64,000 bases of DNA, taken from Veillonellaceae bacterium (lineage in GTDB: Bacteria > Bacillota_C > Negativicutes > UBA1444). A program made the position numbers and the translations under genes. The stretch's first letter is position 1; every line of letters begins with the position of its first letter. Shown here piece after piece: positions 29,311-39,164 of the stretch. The DNA lies in the NCBI GenBank assembly GCA_012798135.1, contig JAAZNU010000021.1, positions 186,001 through 250,000 of the forward strand, read 5' to 3'. Under the pieces are notes generated by a model. That model searched no databases. It was given only the letters and a program-made list of their open reading frames with translations, and was not told the origin of the DNA.

Positions 29311-29817
29311 ATGAATATTTTTGATTTTGCCATGAAAATGGAAATGGATGGTGAACAGTTTTATTTACAGCAGGCGGCGAAAGTTAACTATGCGGAATTG
29401 AAAGTTGTATTGAACGGCCTTGCGGAGGATGAACACCGGCATTACACGATCGTTCAGCGACTCCAAAATCAAAATAGAGAATATATTGAACCCGACCCGG
29501 CCATCAGTGCGACACGAAATGTTTTTGAGCTTGTCAGGAACAAGCCGTTTATTCCTAAGGACCAAGATTCGATTGCAAAGCTGAAAGACGAACAAAGAGA
29601 TGTTTATCAAGCGGCGTTGCGTAAAGAAGAAGAGAGCGTTCGGCTATATAAAAAATTGGAAGAGACCGCGGAATTGCAAGCAGAAAAAGACATTCTTGAA
29701 AAGCTTGTACATGAAGAGGAAAGCCATGCGGAAGTAATCGGCAACATCATTCAAATGCTCAACAATGTCAATGAATGGGTGGAATCAGCTGAGTTTAATC
29801 ACCAAAAACCTTACTGA
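29311..29817 (+). CDS. Ferritin-like/rubrerythrin-domain protein
   Basis: This 168-residue all-helical protein has two Glu/His clusters for a di-iron site: EMDGEQFY and EDEHRH in the first half, EEESVRLY and EEESHAEV in the second. There is no rubredoxin-like Cys4 domain, so it is an erythrin-type ferritin-like protein, probably for peroxide reduction or iron handling in an anaerobe. Codon use is AT-richer than in the 0-28 kb genes. A perfect hairpin overlaps its stop and leads to the oxidoreductase genes. Confidence 0.82.
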   Translation: MNIFDFAMKMEMDGEQFYLQQAAKVNYAELKVVLNGLAEDEHRHYTIVQRLQNQNREYIEPDPAISATRNVFELVRNKPFIPKDQDSIAKLKDEQRDVYQAALRKEEESVRLYKKLEETAELQAEKDILEKLVHEEESHAEVIGNIIQMLNNVNEWVESAEFNHQKPY

Positions 29818-29836
29818 CCGAGCTGTGGTCAGTAAG
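29810..29836 (+). repeat. Perfect intergenic hairpin
   Basis: CTTACTGACC (29810-29819) and GGTCAGTAAG (29827-29836) form a 10-bp perfect stem over a 7-nt loop that includes the stop codon of the ferritin-like gene. No T run follows, so it more likely stabilises or separates the two messages than ends transcription. Confidence 0.6.
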
Positions 29837-29868
29837 AACTTTGGGTACACGGAAAGGAGCAAATTCGC

Positions 29869-31551
29869 ATGATCTATAACGTGTTAATCGGCGGGGCGGC
29901 CGGGCTCGGTATGGAAACACTGGCGCTGATCCTGGGTAAAATATTGAAACGCCAAGGCTTTGAAGTATTTGTCATTCAGGATTATATGTCCAGGGTCAGG
30001 GGCGGCCACAATTTTTTTCAGATCCGGTTTGCCAATGAGGAAATAGATTCGCACGGTGACGAACTGGATGGAATTCTTGCCTTGGATAAAGAAACGATTC
30101 AAAACCACATTGTTCGATTAAAACCGGATGGCTTTATCCTTGCTGATGCGGAAATAGATTTTCAGGATGCCCGATTCTATCAGTTGGCGTTAAAATCCAC
30201 TGCAAAAACAATTGGTAATCCGAAAGTTTTCGGCAATGTTGCATTAGGCGCATTGCTTCGTTTTTTTAATTTTGATTTAGAAAGCGTGGAAGAAGTAATT
30301 TGTGAAAAATTCCAGGGCGAAACAGCAACCCAGAACATACAAGCCTTTATTGCAGGCGATAAGCTGGTACAGGGAAAATATGAGATTAGCGCCAACCCTA
30401 AAGGCGAAAAAATTCTTATCAACGCCAGCGAAGCGATTGCCCTCGGAGCGTTGGCGTCGGGAGTGAAGTTTTATTCCGCGTATCCAATGACTCCTTCAAC
30501 AGGGATTATGAATTATTTGGCCGCTAAGATGAATGATGCCCAAATGATTGTTGAACAAGCTGAAGATGAAATCGCCGCAATTAATATGGCTATTGGCGCG
30601 TCTTATGCAGGGGCCCGGGCTATGACCGGAACCGCTGGTGGTGGATTTGCGCTGATGGTTGAAGCCGTCGGGTTGGCAGCCATGCTTGAAGTTCCGCTGG
30701 TTGTCGCCGTGATGCAGCGTCCCGGTCCGGCAACCGGGCTTCCGACACGGACGGAGCAGGGGGATCTTAAATTCGTGGTTTTTTCATCACCGGCAGAAAT
30801 TCCTAAAATGGTCATTGCCTTGCGCGATCCTGAGGATGCTTTTTATCAAACCAATAGAGCTTTCGATCTGGCAGACAAATATCAGATACCGGTCGTTTTA
30901 ATGGGAGACCAGTTTTTGGCGGACAGTACCCGGACCATGAAATCTTTTGATTTTAGCACGCTGAAAAATGATCGACATTTTAGTACTGAAGAATACTCCG
31001 AAACAAAAGAATACCGAAGATATGAAATCACCAGTTCTGGTATTTCGCCGCGAATTATTCCGGGAAAGATTCCTGGAACCAGTGTCCTGGTGGATAGTGA
31101 CGAACACGATGAATACGGGCATATTACGGAATCGGCTGAAACGAGAAACAGAATGCATGAAAAACGGTTGAGGAAAATAACCTATTTGAAAGAAGAACTC
31201 CAGGAGCCAATTTTTGTAGGGGAAGAGAATGCTGATGTTTTACTTTTGACATGGGGGTCCGTGTCCAGCCCGGTTAAAGAGGCCGTGAGGCTTCTGAATA
31301 TCCAGGGGAACAGTAAATATGGCGCATTGTTGTTTGGCGACATTTGGCCGCTGCCGGATAAGCTGGTTAAAGAAAAGAGCAAAATGGCAACCAGGCTGAT
31401 TAATGTTGAACAAAATGCTACGGGGCTGTTTTCGTCGCTACTCCGAGAATGCACAGGAATTGAATGCAACAGCAGTATTCTAAAATATGACGGCAGGCCG
31501 ATTTCCTCGCAAGAAATCATTGCCAGGATTGAGGGAGGCGAGAAAAAATGA
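29869..31551 (+). CDS. 2-oxoacid:ferredoxin oxidoreductase, alpha (gamma-alpha fusion)
   Basis: The 560-residue subunit has an N-terminal gamma domain (about 1-175, GGAAGLGMETLALILGKILKRQG), then the alpha domain from about residue 190 with the pyrimidine-binding YPMTPSTGIMNYLA and EDEIAAINMAIGASYAGARAMTGTAGGG region. This is the KorA-type fusion of 2-oxoacid oxidoreductases that use CoA, TPP and ferredoxin. It overlaps the beta gene by four bases (ATGA). The actual 2-oxoacid (2-oxoglutarate, pyruvate or branched) cannot be told. No ferredoxin-domain delta subunit is adjacent. Confidence 0.9.
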   Translation: MIYNVLIGGAAGLGMETLALILGKILKRQGFEVFVIQDYMSRVRGGHNFFQIRFANEEIDSHGDELDGILALDKETIQNHIVRLKPDGFILADAEIDFQDARFYQLALKSTAKTIGNPKVFGNVALGALLRFFNFDLESVEEVICEKFQGETATQNIQAFIAGDKLVQGKYEISANPKGEKILINASEAIALGALASGVKFYSAYPMTPSTGIMNYLAAKMNDAQMIVEQAEDEIAAINMAIGASYAGARAMTGTAGGGFALMVEAVGLAAMLEVPLVVAVMQRPGPATGLPTRTEQGDLKFVVFSSPAEIPKMVIALRDPEDAFYQTNRAFDLADKYQIPVVLMGDQFLADSTRTMKSFDFSTLKNDRHFSTEEYSETKEYRRYEITSSGISPRIIPGKIPGTSVLVDSDEHDEYGHITESAETRNRMHEKRLRKITYLKEELQEPIFVGEENADVLLLTWGSVSSPVKEAVRLLNIQGNSKYGALLFGDIWPLPDKLVKEKSKMATRLINVEQNATGLFSSLLRECTGIECNSSILKYDGRPISSQEIIARIEGGEKK

Positions 31552-32399
31552 CCCGGGAAGTTTTTCCGAAGATGGAAACAGCCTGGTGCCCAGGCTGTGG
31601 GAATCATAGTATTTTGAGCACCTTGAAAGCTGCGCTGGTTGAACTTGACAAGCAACCCCATGAAGTGCTTGTCGTGAGCGGGATCGGGCAGGCCGCGAAA
31701 TTGCCGCAGTATATTTCAACGAATGGATTTTGTGGGCTGCATGGCCGGGCGTTGCCGGCCGCCGCCGCTGCGAAAATTGCCAACAAAAACCTGACAGTTA
31801 TCGTTCATAGCGGTGACGGAGATTCTTACGGCGAAGGCGGTAATCATCTCATTCATAATATCCGAAGGAATGTAGACATCACCCACTGTGTTCACAATAA
31901 TCAGGTTTATGGGCTTACGAAAGGTCAGGCATCGCCAACTTCGGATTTAGGCTATATTACGGATGTACAGCCAAACGGGAGCAATAATACTCCTTTGAAT
32001 CCTATGCTTCTGGCCATAGCATTAGGTTGTGGTTTTGTCGCCAGAGCCTTCAGCGGCGATCCGGAACATCTGAAAACAATGATGGTTGAGGGGATACGAC
32101 ATAAAGGATATGCGCTGATAGATATTTTGCAACCGTGCGTCAGTTTCAATAAGGTGAATACCTACCAATGGTACAAGGATAGGGTTTATAAGTTAGGAAC
32201 GGATTATAATCCGGAGAATAAATTATTGGCAATGGAAAAAGCAATGGAGTGGGGTGGGAAGATTCCCATCGGCATATTATATCGTGAAGAAAAAGCGGAT
32301 TTTCATGATAAAATCGAATTTCTGCGGAATGGGGAAGCACTAGTCGACAGGATGTCGGAAATAGAGAAGATTAGCGGTTTCCTGAGAGATTTCAGTTAA
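31548..32399 (+). CDS. 2-oxoacid:ferredoxin oxidoreductase, beta (TPP) subunit
   Basis: The 283-residue subunit has the CPGCGNHSI [4Fe-4S]-ligand/TPP start, GIGQAAK, the HGRALPAAAAAKIAN helix, the TPP-Mg motif GDGDSYGEGGNHLIH and the NNQVYGLTKGQASPTS loop. It pairs with the alpha subunit immediately before it through an ATGA overlap. Both share lower GC than the flanking chromosome. Confidence 0.92.
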   Translation: MTREVFPKMETAWCPGCGNHSILSTLKAALVELDKQPHEVLVVSGIGQAAKLPQYISTNGFCGLHGRALPAAAAAKIANKNLTVIVHSGDGDSYGEGGNHLIHNIRRNVDITHCVHNNQVYGLTKGQASPTSDLGYITDVQPNGSNNTPLNPMLLAIALGCGFVARAFSGDPEHLKTMMVEGIRHKGYALIDILQPCVSFNKVNTYQWYKDRVYKLGTDYNPENKLLAMEKAMEWGGKIPIGILYREEKADFHDKIEFLRNGEALVDRMSEIEKISGFLRDFS

Positions 32400-32426
32400 T
32401 GGGGCGGGATGCAAAGGAGTGGCAGT

Positions 32427-33545
32427 ATGGGGAAAAAGTGTTGGCTAGTTCCGGTAATCACTATTTTGGCGTTGCTCGTCGGAACTACTGGCTGCGGCAG
32501 TGCCCAATCCGGAATTTCCGCGATCACTCTCCCGCCGGGATTTCAGATCAGCATCTACGCATCGGATGTTGAAGGCGCCCGTTCGTTGACGTTGGGAGAA
32601 AACGGCGTTGTTTTCGTCGGTTCGCGGGATGCGGGATGTGTGTATGCGTTGGTTGACGAAAAAAAGACCGGTTCTGGCGTTACAGTCATCAAAATAGCCA
32701 CTGGCCTAGACACACCGAACGGCGTTGCCTTCCACAAAGGTTCATTGTATGTCGCCGAAATCAGTCGGGTTTTGCGTTACGATCATATCATGGACAATTT
32801 GCGGCAAGCGCCGGAGCCAGTGGTTGTGAATGACCGTTTGCCGCGCGAACGGCATCATGGCTGGAAATTCATTGCAATTGGCCCGGATGAAAAATTATAT
32901 GTTCCGGTGGGCGCGCCCTGCAATATCTGCAGCAGCAGTGATGAACGATTCGCCAGCATTCTGCGGATGAACCTGGATGGGTCCGGGTTGGAAGTATTTG
33001 CGCATGGCGTGCGCAATACCGTGGGATTCGATTGGGATCCTGACCGCCGCGAGCTTTGGTTTACCGATAATGGGCGGGATTGGCTTGGCGATAATTTGCC
33101 ACCGGACGAACTCAATCATGCCCCACGGCCGGGAATGCATTTTGGCTACCCCCATTATTATGGGGATAATGTCGCCGATCCGGAATTCAAAGAAGCACCG
33201 CCCAGTTCTGGGCGCACAGTTCCGGCAATGAAACTTGGCGCTCATGTGGCGGCGCTGGGGATGCGGTTTTATACCGGCGCTATGTTTCCGGCCGAGTATC
33301 GCAACCAGATCTTTATTGCCGAGCACGGGTCCTGGAATCGGACGTCGCCGACGGGCTACCGGGTTACCATGGTACGATTGCAGGGGGGAAATCCCGTGAG
33401 CTACGAAGTTTTTGCTCAAGGTTGGCTTCAGTCCTTGAGAGCCTGGGGAAGGCCTGTGGACGTCTTGGTCATGCCGGATGGCGCACTGTTGGTTTCGGAT
33501 GACCGGGCCAATGTTGTGTATCGGATCAGCTACGGCAGGCAGTGA
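32427..33545 (+). CDS. PQQ-dependent sugar dehydrogenase-like lipoprotein
   Basis: The protein of about 372 residues starts at ATG 32427 behind AAAGGAG (an in-frame ATG at 32409 lacks a site). It begins with a lipoprotein signal (LLVGTTGC, lipid Cys near residue 22), then a six-bladed propeller of the GSDH/sorbosone dehydrogenase family (LPPGFQISIYA, GARSLTLGENGVVFVG, YVPVGAPCNICSSSDERFASI, HGVRNTVGFDWDP). The family binds PQQ and Ca and oxidises sugars, but no pqq synthesis genes are here. An intact CNIC pair is noticeable. True substrate unknown. Confidence 0.8.
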   Translation: MGKKCWLVPVITILALLVGTTGCGSAQSGISAITLPPGFQISIYASDVEGARSLTLGENGVVFVGSRDAGCVYALVDEKKTGSGVTVIKIATGLDTPNGVAFHKGSLYVAEISRVLRYDHIMDNLRQAPEPVVVNDRLPRERHHGWKFIAIGPDEKLYVPVGAPCNICSSSDERFASILRMNLDGSGLEVFAHGVRNTVGFDWDPDRRELWFTDNGRDWLGDNLPPDELNHAPRPGMHFGYPHYYGDNVADPEFKEAPPSSGRTVPAMKLGAHVAALGMRFYTGAMFPAEYRNQIFIAEHGSWNRTSPTGYRVTMVRLQGGNPVSYEVFAQGWLQSLRAWGRPVDVLVMPDGALLVSDDRANVVYRISYGRQ

Positions 33546-33660
33546 TGAATCCGTCACTAGTCTGCGACGTTTGGTTTTATAGTGAACCGGAACGAGTTTA
33601 TCAATCGTTGAAGTCTACGCCCCACTGTAAAAAAAGACCTGCGACAAGGAGGTGACAAGC

Positions 33661-33900
33661 ATGGGCTATGGACGAGGGTATGGAATGATGGACAACTGGT
33701 TTGGGGGAGGGATTTTCATGTTGTTGTTCTGGGGAGTGATTATCATCGGTGGTTTTTTTCTGGTCCGTTATTTGATGCGACAATCACAAACCGCAACTCG
33801 GGTGACAGAAAATACTGCTCTGGAAATATTAAAGCAGCGTTATGCGCGCGGTGAAATCAATGATGAGGAATTCGAAAAAATGAAGGCGAAACTTTTATAG
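33661..33900 (+). CDS. Small SHOCT-domain membrane protein
   Basis: The 79-residue protein has a Gly/Tyr/Met-rich N-terminus, one membrane helix (about 18-38) and a C-terminal SHOCT motif (ALEILKQRYARGEINDEEFEKMKAKL; positions 33820-33900). AAGGAGG nine bases upstream fixes ATG 33661. Such proteins often sit beside copper and other metal-efflux genes. Here it converges on the zinc/copper ATPase genes with a 70-base gap. Confidence 0.8.
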   Translation: MGYGRGYGMMDNWFGGGIFMLLFWGVIIIGGFFLVRYLMRQSQTATRVTENTALEILKQRYARGEINDEEFEKMKAKLL

Positions 33901-33970
33901 GTGACAAAGTGGCTGCTTCCTTTTTTCATGCTGACAAAGATCGATACGGTAATAGAGGGTATTTGTGGGA

Positions 33971-36094
33971 TTAGGGCTTGTCCTTGATCGTCAGGAGGCG
34001 AAGGCTGTTCAGCGTGACGAGGAGGGTGGCGCCCATATCGGCGAGAATCGCCAGCCAAAGAGTCAGCCAGCCGGGGAAAACGGCCAGAATGGCCAGCGCC
34101 TTGACCGCCAGCGAAAAAGCAATGTTCTGGCGGATGACCGTCAGGGTCTGACGGCTCAGGCGGATCAGAAACGTCAGCTTGTCGAGGTCATCGGCCATCA
34201 GGGCGACATCCGCCGTTTCGAGAGCGGTGTCGGCGCCGGCTCCGCCCATGGCAATGCCGACGGTGGACAGCGCCAGCGCCGGGGCGTCGTTGATCCCGTC
34301 ACCGACCATGGCGACTTTGCCGTATTTGCCCCGCAGTTCGTGAATGGCGGCGAGCTTGTCCTGGGGCAGCAGCTCGGCTCGGTATTCATCCACGCCGACC
34401 TCGGCGGCCACCGCCGCAGCGGTGACTGCGTTGTCGCCGGTCAACAGGATAGTGTGGCGGATTCCGGATCGTTTTAGCTCGGCAACGCTGGCCGGGCTGT
34501 TTTTTCGCAGGGCGTCGGCGACGGCGATGAGGCCCAGCAGGTAAGTCGATGTGCCGATGATCATGACGGTTTTTCCCTGGTTTTGCAGCTCCGCGATGGA
34601 ACGGACGGCTGGTACAAGCGGAATTCCCCGTTCTTCGAACAGGCGGGGATTGCCGATCAGGATCTTTTCGCCGTTCCGGCTGGCTTGGGCGCCGCGGCCC
34701 GGCAAGGACTGAAAATCAGTTGCCGGAACGACCATATGGCCCTGTTCCCGAGCGGCATCTACGATCGCGTTGGTCAGGGGATGCTCGGAGCGGGCTTCGA
34801 CATCGGCGGCCAAGGCCAGCAAATCTTTTGCCGGCAGGGAATGCAGGGGCAGGATGTCCGTGACCACCGGTCGTCCCTCGGTCAGCGTGCCGGTTTTATC
34901 CAAAGCGATGGCCTGGATGGATCCCATTTCTTCGAGATATATTCCGCCTTTAATAAGAACTCCGTTGCGTGCGGCAGTACCGATCGCACTGACGATCGCC
35001 GCCGGCGTTGACACTACCAGGGCGCAGGGGCAGGCGACGACCAGCAAAGCCAGACCGCGGTAGATCCAGGGCTGCCACTCCAGACCCGACAACAGCGGCG
35101 GCAGGAACACGATGCCTGCCGCCAGCATCATCACTACGGGCGTGTACACGGCGGCGAACTTCTCGACGAACGCTTGCGACGGGGCCCGTTTGGTCTGTGC
35201 AGCTTCGACCATATGGATGATCCGGGCAATGGTCGTATCCCGGACGAGGCGGGTGACTTCGACTTCCAGGGCGCCGTAGGTATTCAGCGTACCGGCGAAA
35301 ACCGGCGCGCCGGGCGATTTCTCCACCGGCAGCGATTCGCCGGTGATGGCGGCCTGGTTGATGGCGCTTTCGCCGTGCAGGACGTTCCCGTCCAGGGCGA
35401 TTTTTACACCGGGACGGATGATCATGATTTCGCCAACAGCGATTTCTTCAACCGGCAGATCGAATTCAATACCATTTCGCCGCACCCGGGCTAGTTTCGG
35501 GGCCAGATCCATGAGCTGCCGGATGGAACGGCGGGATTTTTCCATCGTCCAGCCTTCCAGCAATTCCGAAACGGCATAGAGAAACGCGACGGTGGCGCCT
35601 TCCTCATATTGGCCGATGCCGACCGCACCGGTCACGGCCACGCTCATGAGGACACTCATGTTAAAATTCAGGCGTCGTAGTGAATAGGAGGCTTTGCGGA
35701 AGTTGCCCCAGCCGCCCAGAACCATGGCGGCGATATACAAAGCCAGATAGACGGGCGCGGGGCCCTGGAATTTCTCAAGCCCATAGGCAAATGTCAGAAA
35801 CAGTCCGGACAATAGGGCCCGAGGCAGCTGCCGGCCGGCTGACGGCAGCGCAATGACGGTTCGCTGATCCAGCGGAAAAATCGTATAGCCTTCTTCCCGG
35901 GCCAAGGCACGGATCGCCGGCAAGTCGACGACGCCGGTCAGGGTGAGGCGGCCAGTCATGGGATTCAGGGAAGCGCTGATGACGTCGGGCAATTGCCGGA
36001 CCGCGGTTTCAAATTTACCTGCGCAGTCCAGGCAGGTGATGCCGTCGACTTGCAGCACCGTTTGCGCGGTGGCGTTTTGTTGATTATTTTGCAT
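33971..36094 (-). CDS. zntA: P1B-type Zn/Cd/Pb-exporting ATPase
   Basis: The 707-residue ATPase has one N-terminal HMA-like domain with a CLDC metal pair, the CPC transmembrane site in [11 protein letters not shown], phosphorylation motif [14 protein letters not shown] and [10 protein letters not shown], and the P1B-2 signature Asp in TM8 ([11 protein letters not shown]). This points to Zn2+/Cd2+/Pb2+ export. Its start overlaps the end of copA by 11 bases, so both come from one csoR-led transcript. Confidence 0.9.
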   Translation of the reverse strand: MQNNQQNATAQTVLQVDGITCLDCAGKFETAVRQLPDVISASLNPMTGRLTLTGVVDLPAIRALAREEGYTIFPLDQRTVIALPSAGRQLPRALLSGLFLTFAYGLEKFQGPAPVYLALYIAAMVLGGWGNFRKASYSLRRLNFNMSVLMSVAVTGAVGIGQYEEGATVAFLYAVSELLEGWTMEKSRRSIRQLMDLAPKLARVRRNGIEFDLPVEEIAVGEIMIIRPGVKIALDGNVLHGESAINQAAITGESLPVEKSPGAPVFAGTLNTYGALEVEVTRLVRDTTIARIIHMVEAAQTKRAPSQAFVEKFAAVYTPVVMMLAAGIVFLPPLLSGLEWQPWIYRGLALLVVACPCALVVSTPAAIVSAIGTAARNGVLIKGGIYLEEMGSIQAIALDKTGTLTEGRPVVTDILPLHSLPAKDLLALAADVEARSEHPLTNAIVDAAREQGHMVVPATDFQSLPGRGAQASRNGEKILIGNPRLFEERGIPLVPAVRSIAELQNQGKTVMIIGTSTYLLGLIAVADALRKNSPASVAELKRSGIRHTILLTGDNAVTAAAVAAEVGVDEYRAELLPQDKLAAIHELRGKYGKVAMVGDGINDAPALALSTVGIAMGGAGADTALETADVALMADDLDKLTFLIRLSRQTLTVIRQNIAFSLAVKALAILAVFPGWLTLWLAILADMGATLLVTLNSLRLLTIKDKP

Positions 36095-38510
36095 AGGGCT
36101 GGAACCTTTTCAGGCGTAGGGCGTTCAGCACGACTGAGACCGAGCTGAAGGCCATGGCGGCTCCGGCGACCACTGGCGTGAGATAACCAGCGGCGGCCAA
36201 CGGGATGCCCAGGGAATTGTAGAACAGTGCCCAGAAGAGATTTTGCCGGATGTTGCGCATGGTCGCCCGGCTGAGCCGGATGGCGGCGACGATGCCGCCG
36301 AGGTCGCCGCGCATGAGGGTGATGTCGGCCGCTTCGATGGCCACGTCCGTGCCGGTGCCGATGGCGAAGCCGACATCGGCGGTGGCGAGGGCCGGAGCGT
36401 CATTGATGCCGTCGCCCACCATGGCGACAACCTTGCCTTCCTTCTTCAAGGCTGCGACTTTTTCCGCCTTGTGTTCCGGCAATACTTCCGCCATCACGTT
36501 GGCGATGCCGATGCCGGCGGCGATCGTCCGGGCGGCGCGTTCATTGTCGCCGGTGATCATCCAGACCTCGATGCCGAGCCGCTGCAATTCGGCGACCGCC
36601 GCCGCCGAATCTTCCTTGACCGTGTCGGCGACCGCGATGAGACCGTTGATTATTCCGCCGGCGGCAACGAGCATAACGGTTTTTCCCTGCTGCTCGAGAC
36701 GTTCGATTTCCGGAATCGTAGCGGCGAAGTCAATGTTGTTTTCCTGCAGGAGGCGGCGGGCGCCAACCAGGATTTGCTGATCGCCAACGGTGGCGCGTAC
36801 GCCCTGGCCGGGAATGGCGACGAAGGAGGAGGGCGCAGCGAGCGGCAGGCTTTGCGCCTGCGCATGTTTTACAATCGCCTGCGCCAGAGGATGTTCGGAA
36901 CTTTGCTCGACCTGCGCCGCCCGTTGCAGCAGTTCGGTTTCAGATAAACCGTTTAAAGGCAGGATGTCGGTGACCGACGGCTGCCCCTTGGTGATCGTGC
37001 CGGTTTTGTCGAGCACGATGGTCGTCAGACGGTGAGCGTTTTCCAGATGTTCGGCGCCCCGGATCAGAATGCCGTTCTCCGCGCCTTTGCCCGTTCCCAC
37101 CATAATGGAGGTGGGTGTGGCCAATCCCAGGGCGCAGGGGCAGGCGATGACCAGCACCGCGGTGAAGTTGACCAAGGCCCGGGTAAAGTTCCCCGGATCA
37201 AGGAGAAAATACCAGCCGAGAAAGGTCAGTACCGCCAATGCGACGACGGTCGGCACGAAATAGCCGGACACGATGTCGGCGAATCGCTGGATCGGCGCTT
37301 TGGAACCTTGGGCCGCCTCAACGATGCGGATGATCTGGGCCAAAGCTGTGTCTTTGCCGACTTTGGTCGCCTGGAATTTGAACGAGCCAAACTTGTTGAT
37401 CGTCGCGCCGGCCACACTGTCGCCGACTTTTTTGTCGACCGGCAGACTTTCGCCGGTCAGCATCGATTCGTCCAGCGTGGAATCGCCCTCGACAATGACG
37501 CCGTCCACTGGTACTTTTTCGCCAGGGCGGACAACGATGACGTCGCCGACCTGAACCGCCTCGATGGGGATATCCGTTTCGGCGCCGTCCCGGACCACCC
37601 GGGCTGTTTTCGGCTGGAGGCCCATCAGGGCTTTAATGGCTTCGGAGGTGCGGCCTTTGGCGACTGCCTCCAGCATTTTTCCCAAGATGATCAGGGTAAT
37701 CAGGATGGCCGAAGTTTCAAAATACAGATGGGGATCGCCGGTGAGCAGGTTGGCAATGCTGAAAAAATAGGCGGCGGAAGTGCCAAGAGCGACCAGTACG
37801 TCCATGTTGGCGCTGCCGTTGCGCAGGGCGGCCCAGGCGCCGCGATAGAACGGCCAGCCGGCGATGAACTGCACCGGGGTGGCCAGGGCGAGCTGAACAT
37901 AGGGGTGCATCAGGATGTGCGCCAGTTCGGGCAGGATGCCGGCCATATGCAGGATCATGCCGAGCAGAAGAGGGAACGACAACGTGGCCGACAGGAGGAA
38001 GCGTCGCCGCTGGCCGCGCACTTCCGCCTCCCGCAGCTGCTTTTCCCGGTCAACATCACCGGCATTGGCCGGATCGTGGGCTTCATAACCCAGCTTTTTC
38101 ACTTTGGCCTGGATCTGCTGGAAACTCAACTCGTTTCCGCTGAACTCCACAGTCGCCCGCTCCGTGGCCAGGTTCACAGTGGCGCTGAATACTCCCGGCA
38201 GGGCGTTCAGGGCTTTTTCGATCCGGGCGGAGCAGGCCGCGCAACTCATGCCGGTGATTTTGAATTCGACCTTATCCGGGGCCACCTGATAGCCGAGATC
38301 GACCACTTTGGCCGCGAGATCCTTCAGACTGGCCAGGGTCGGGTCATAGGTGACACTGGCCGTTTCGGCGGCAAAGTTGACCACCGCTTTCGTTACACCG
38401 GGCAGTTTGCCGAGGCCTTTTTCGATGCGGGCCGCGCAGGCGGCGCAGGTCATGCCGATAATTTTCAATGTGCTGGAACGGAGAACTTTATCTGTTGTTT
38501 CGATTGCCAA
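36084..38510 (-). CDS. copA: P1B-type Cu+-exporting ATPase
   Basis: The 808-residue ATPase has two N-terminal HMA domains (GMTCAAC near residue 19 and GMSCAAC near 87), the CPC site in [25 protein letters not shown] and [10 protein letters not shown], plus the Cu+ signature residues YN in TM7 ([14 protein letters not shown]) and M-x2-S in TM8 ([15 protein letters not shown]). It starts at TTG 38510 behind AGGAGGGG. It lies downstream of csoR and overlaps the zntA-type gene. Confidence 0.95.
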   Translation of the reverse strand: MAIETTDKVLRSSTLKIIGMTCAACAARIEKGLGKLPGVTKAVVNFAAETASVTYDPTLASLKDLAAKVVDLGYQVAPDKVEFKITGMSCAACSARIEKALNALPGVFSATVNLATERATVEFSGNELSFQQIQAKVKKLGYEAHDPANAGDVDREKQLREAEVRGQRRRFLLSATLSFPLLLGMILHMAGILPELAHILMHPYVQLALATPVQFIAGWPFYRGAWAALRNGSANMDVLVALGTSAAYFFSIANLLTGDPHLYFETSAILITLIILGKMLEAVAKGRTSEAIKALMGLQPKTARVVRDGAETDIPIEAVQVGDVIVVRPGEKVPVDGVIVEGDSTLDESMLTGESLPVDKKVGDSVAGATINKFGSFKFQATKVGKDTALAQIIRIVEAAQGSKAPIQRFADIVSGYFVPTVVALAVLTFLGWYFLLDPGNFTRALVNFTAVLVIACPCALGLATPTSIMVGTGKGAENGILIRGAEHLENAHRLTTIVLDKTGTITKGQPSVTDILPLNGLSETELLQRAAQVEQSSEHPLAQAIVKHAQAQSLPLAAPSSFVAIPGQGVRATVGDQQILVGARRLLQENNIDFAATIPEIERLEQQGKTVMLVAAGGIINGLIAVADTVKEDSAAAVAELQRLGIEVWMITGDNERAARTIAAGIGIANVMAEVLPEHKAEKVAALKKEGKVVAMVGDGINDAPALATADVGFAIGTGTDVAIEAADITLMRGDLGGIVAAIRLSRATMRNIRQNLFWALFYNSLGIPLAAAGYLTPVVAGAAMAFSSVSVVLNALRLKRFQPYAK

Positions 38511-38655
38511 GAGGATCCCCTCCTTTGTTCAGGGAAAATATCGCTTGTTATTATGCTCACAATGATCAGCAGCGGGGCATAAGATAAGCGGAGGTTAAGC
38601 GCAGCGTCGAAGCGTTCTTATCCTCGCTGCCGGTCACGTTTCGTAATTTCTGACT

Positions 38656-38925
38656 CTATTTCGTGAACTGCTTCAGCACGTTCATGAGTTCGTCGAGGCT
38701 CTCGTCGGCGCGGTCTTCGCGGATCGCCGAAACCACGCAGCTTTTGGCGTGGCTTTCGATGATCAGCAGAGCGACCTTGTTGATGGCGGCGCGGGCGGCC
38801 AACAGCTGCTGCACGACGTCAACGCAGTAGCGTCCGTCATCCAGCATCTTGTCGATCCCGTTGATTTGTCCAGAGATTTTCTTCAGCCGTTGCTTCATGT
38901 CGGCCTTTTCCTTGTCGGTCAGCAT
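38656..38925 (-). CDS. csoR: Copper-sensing repressor CsoR
   Basis: The 89-residue, all-helical DUF156 protein has the Cu+ ligand set Cys34 (GRYCVD), His59 and Cys63 (ESHAKSC), spaced as in characterised CsoR proteins. It represses its own operon until Cu+ binds. It is first in csoR-copA-zntA, with a perfect CsoR-type dyad directly upstream. A 145-base gap to copA contains a long imperfect stem (GATAAG...CTTATC, about 38580-38625) and no gene. Confidence 0.93.
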   Translation of the reverse strand: MLTDKEKADMKQRLKKISGQINGIDKMLDDGRYCVDVVQQLLAARAAINKVALLIIESHAKSCVVSAIREDRADESLDELMNVLKQFTK

Positions 38926-38951
38926 GGAGAACCCTCTTTCAAAGTTAAATT

Positions 38952-38980
38952 ACTATACCCCGGTAGGGTATATTTTAAGT
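38952..38980 (-). promoter_or_regulatory. CsoR operator and promoter
   Basis: ATACCC (38955-38960) and GGGTAT (38966-38971) form a perfect dyad around CGGTA, the usual CsoR box type. On the minus strand it covers the spacer and runs into a TATAGT -10 (38957-38952). The -35 is weak. The start of csoR lies 27 bases downstream. Confidence 0.75.
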
Positions 38981-39090
38981 ATAGAACCTGTTTTGAATGA
39001 AGTCAAGGTTAAACAAGAATGGATTCGGTGACTTTGGGATCAATGAAAACCGTGGACGCGAGGGCGTTAAGAACGTGAATAATAACACAA

Positions 39091-39113
39091 AAGCTCCCGG
39101 ATATTCCGGGAGC
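39091..39113 (-). terminator. Terminator after arsM-arsN
   Basis: GCTCCCGGA (39093-39101) pairs perfectly with TCCGGGAGC (39105-39113) around a 3-nt loop. Read leftward it is followed by TTTTG. It ends the marR-arsM transcript about 50 bases after the stop and separates it from csoR. Confidence 0.8.
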
Positions 39114-39164
39114 CTGTGACACAGTCATGGCATTGCTTTGGGCGATCAATGCAAGTATTTTTGT

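Noticed and set aside
37032..38582. 516-codon open frame antisense to copA
   Set aside because: No ribosome site or recognisable domain; His/Gln/Gly-rich shadow of a GC-rich gene whose sense strand is a clear ATPase.
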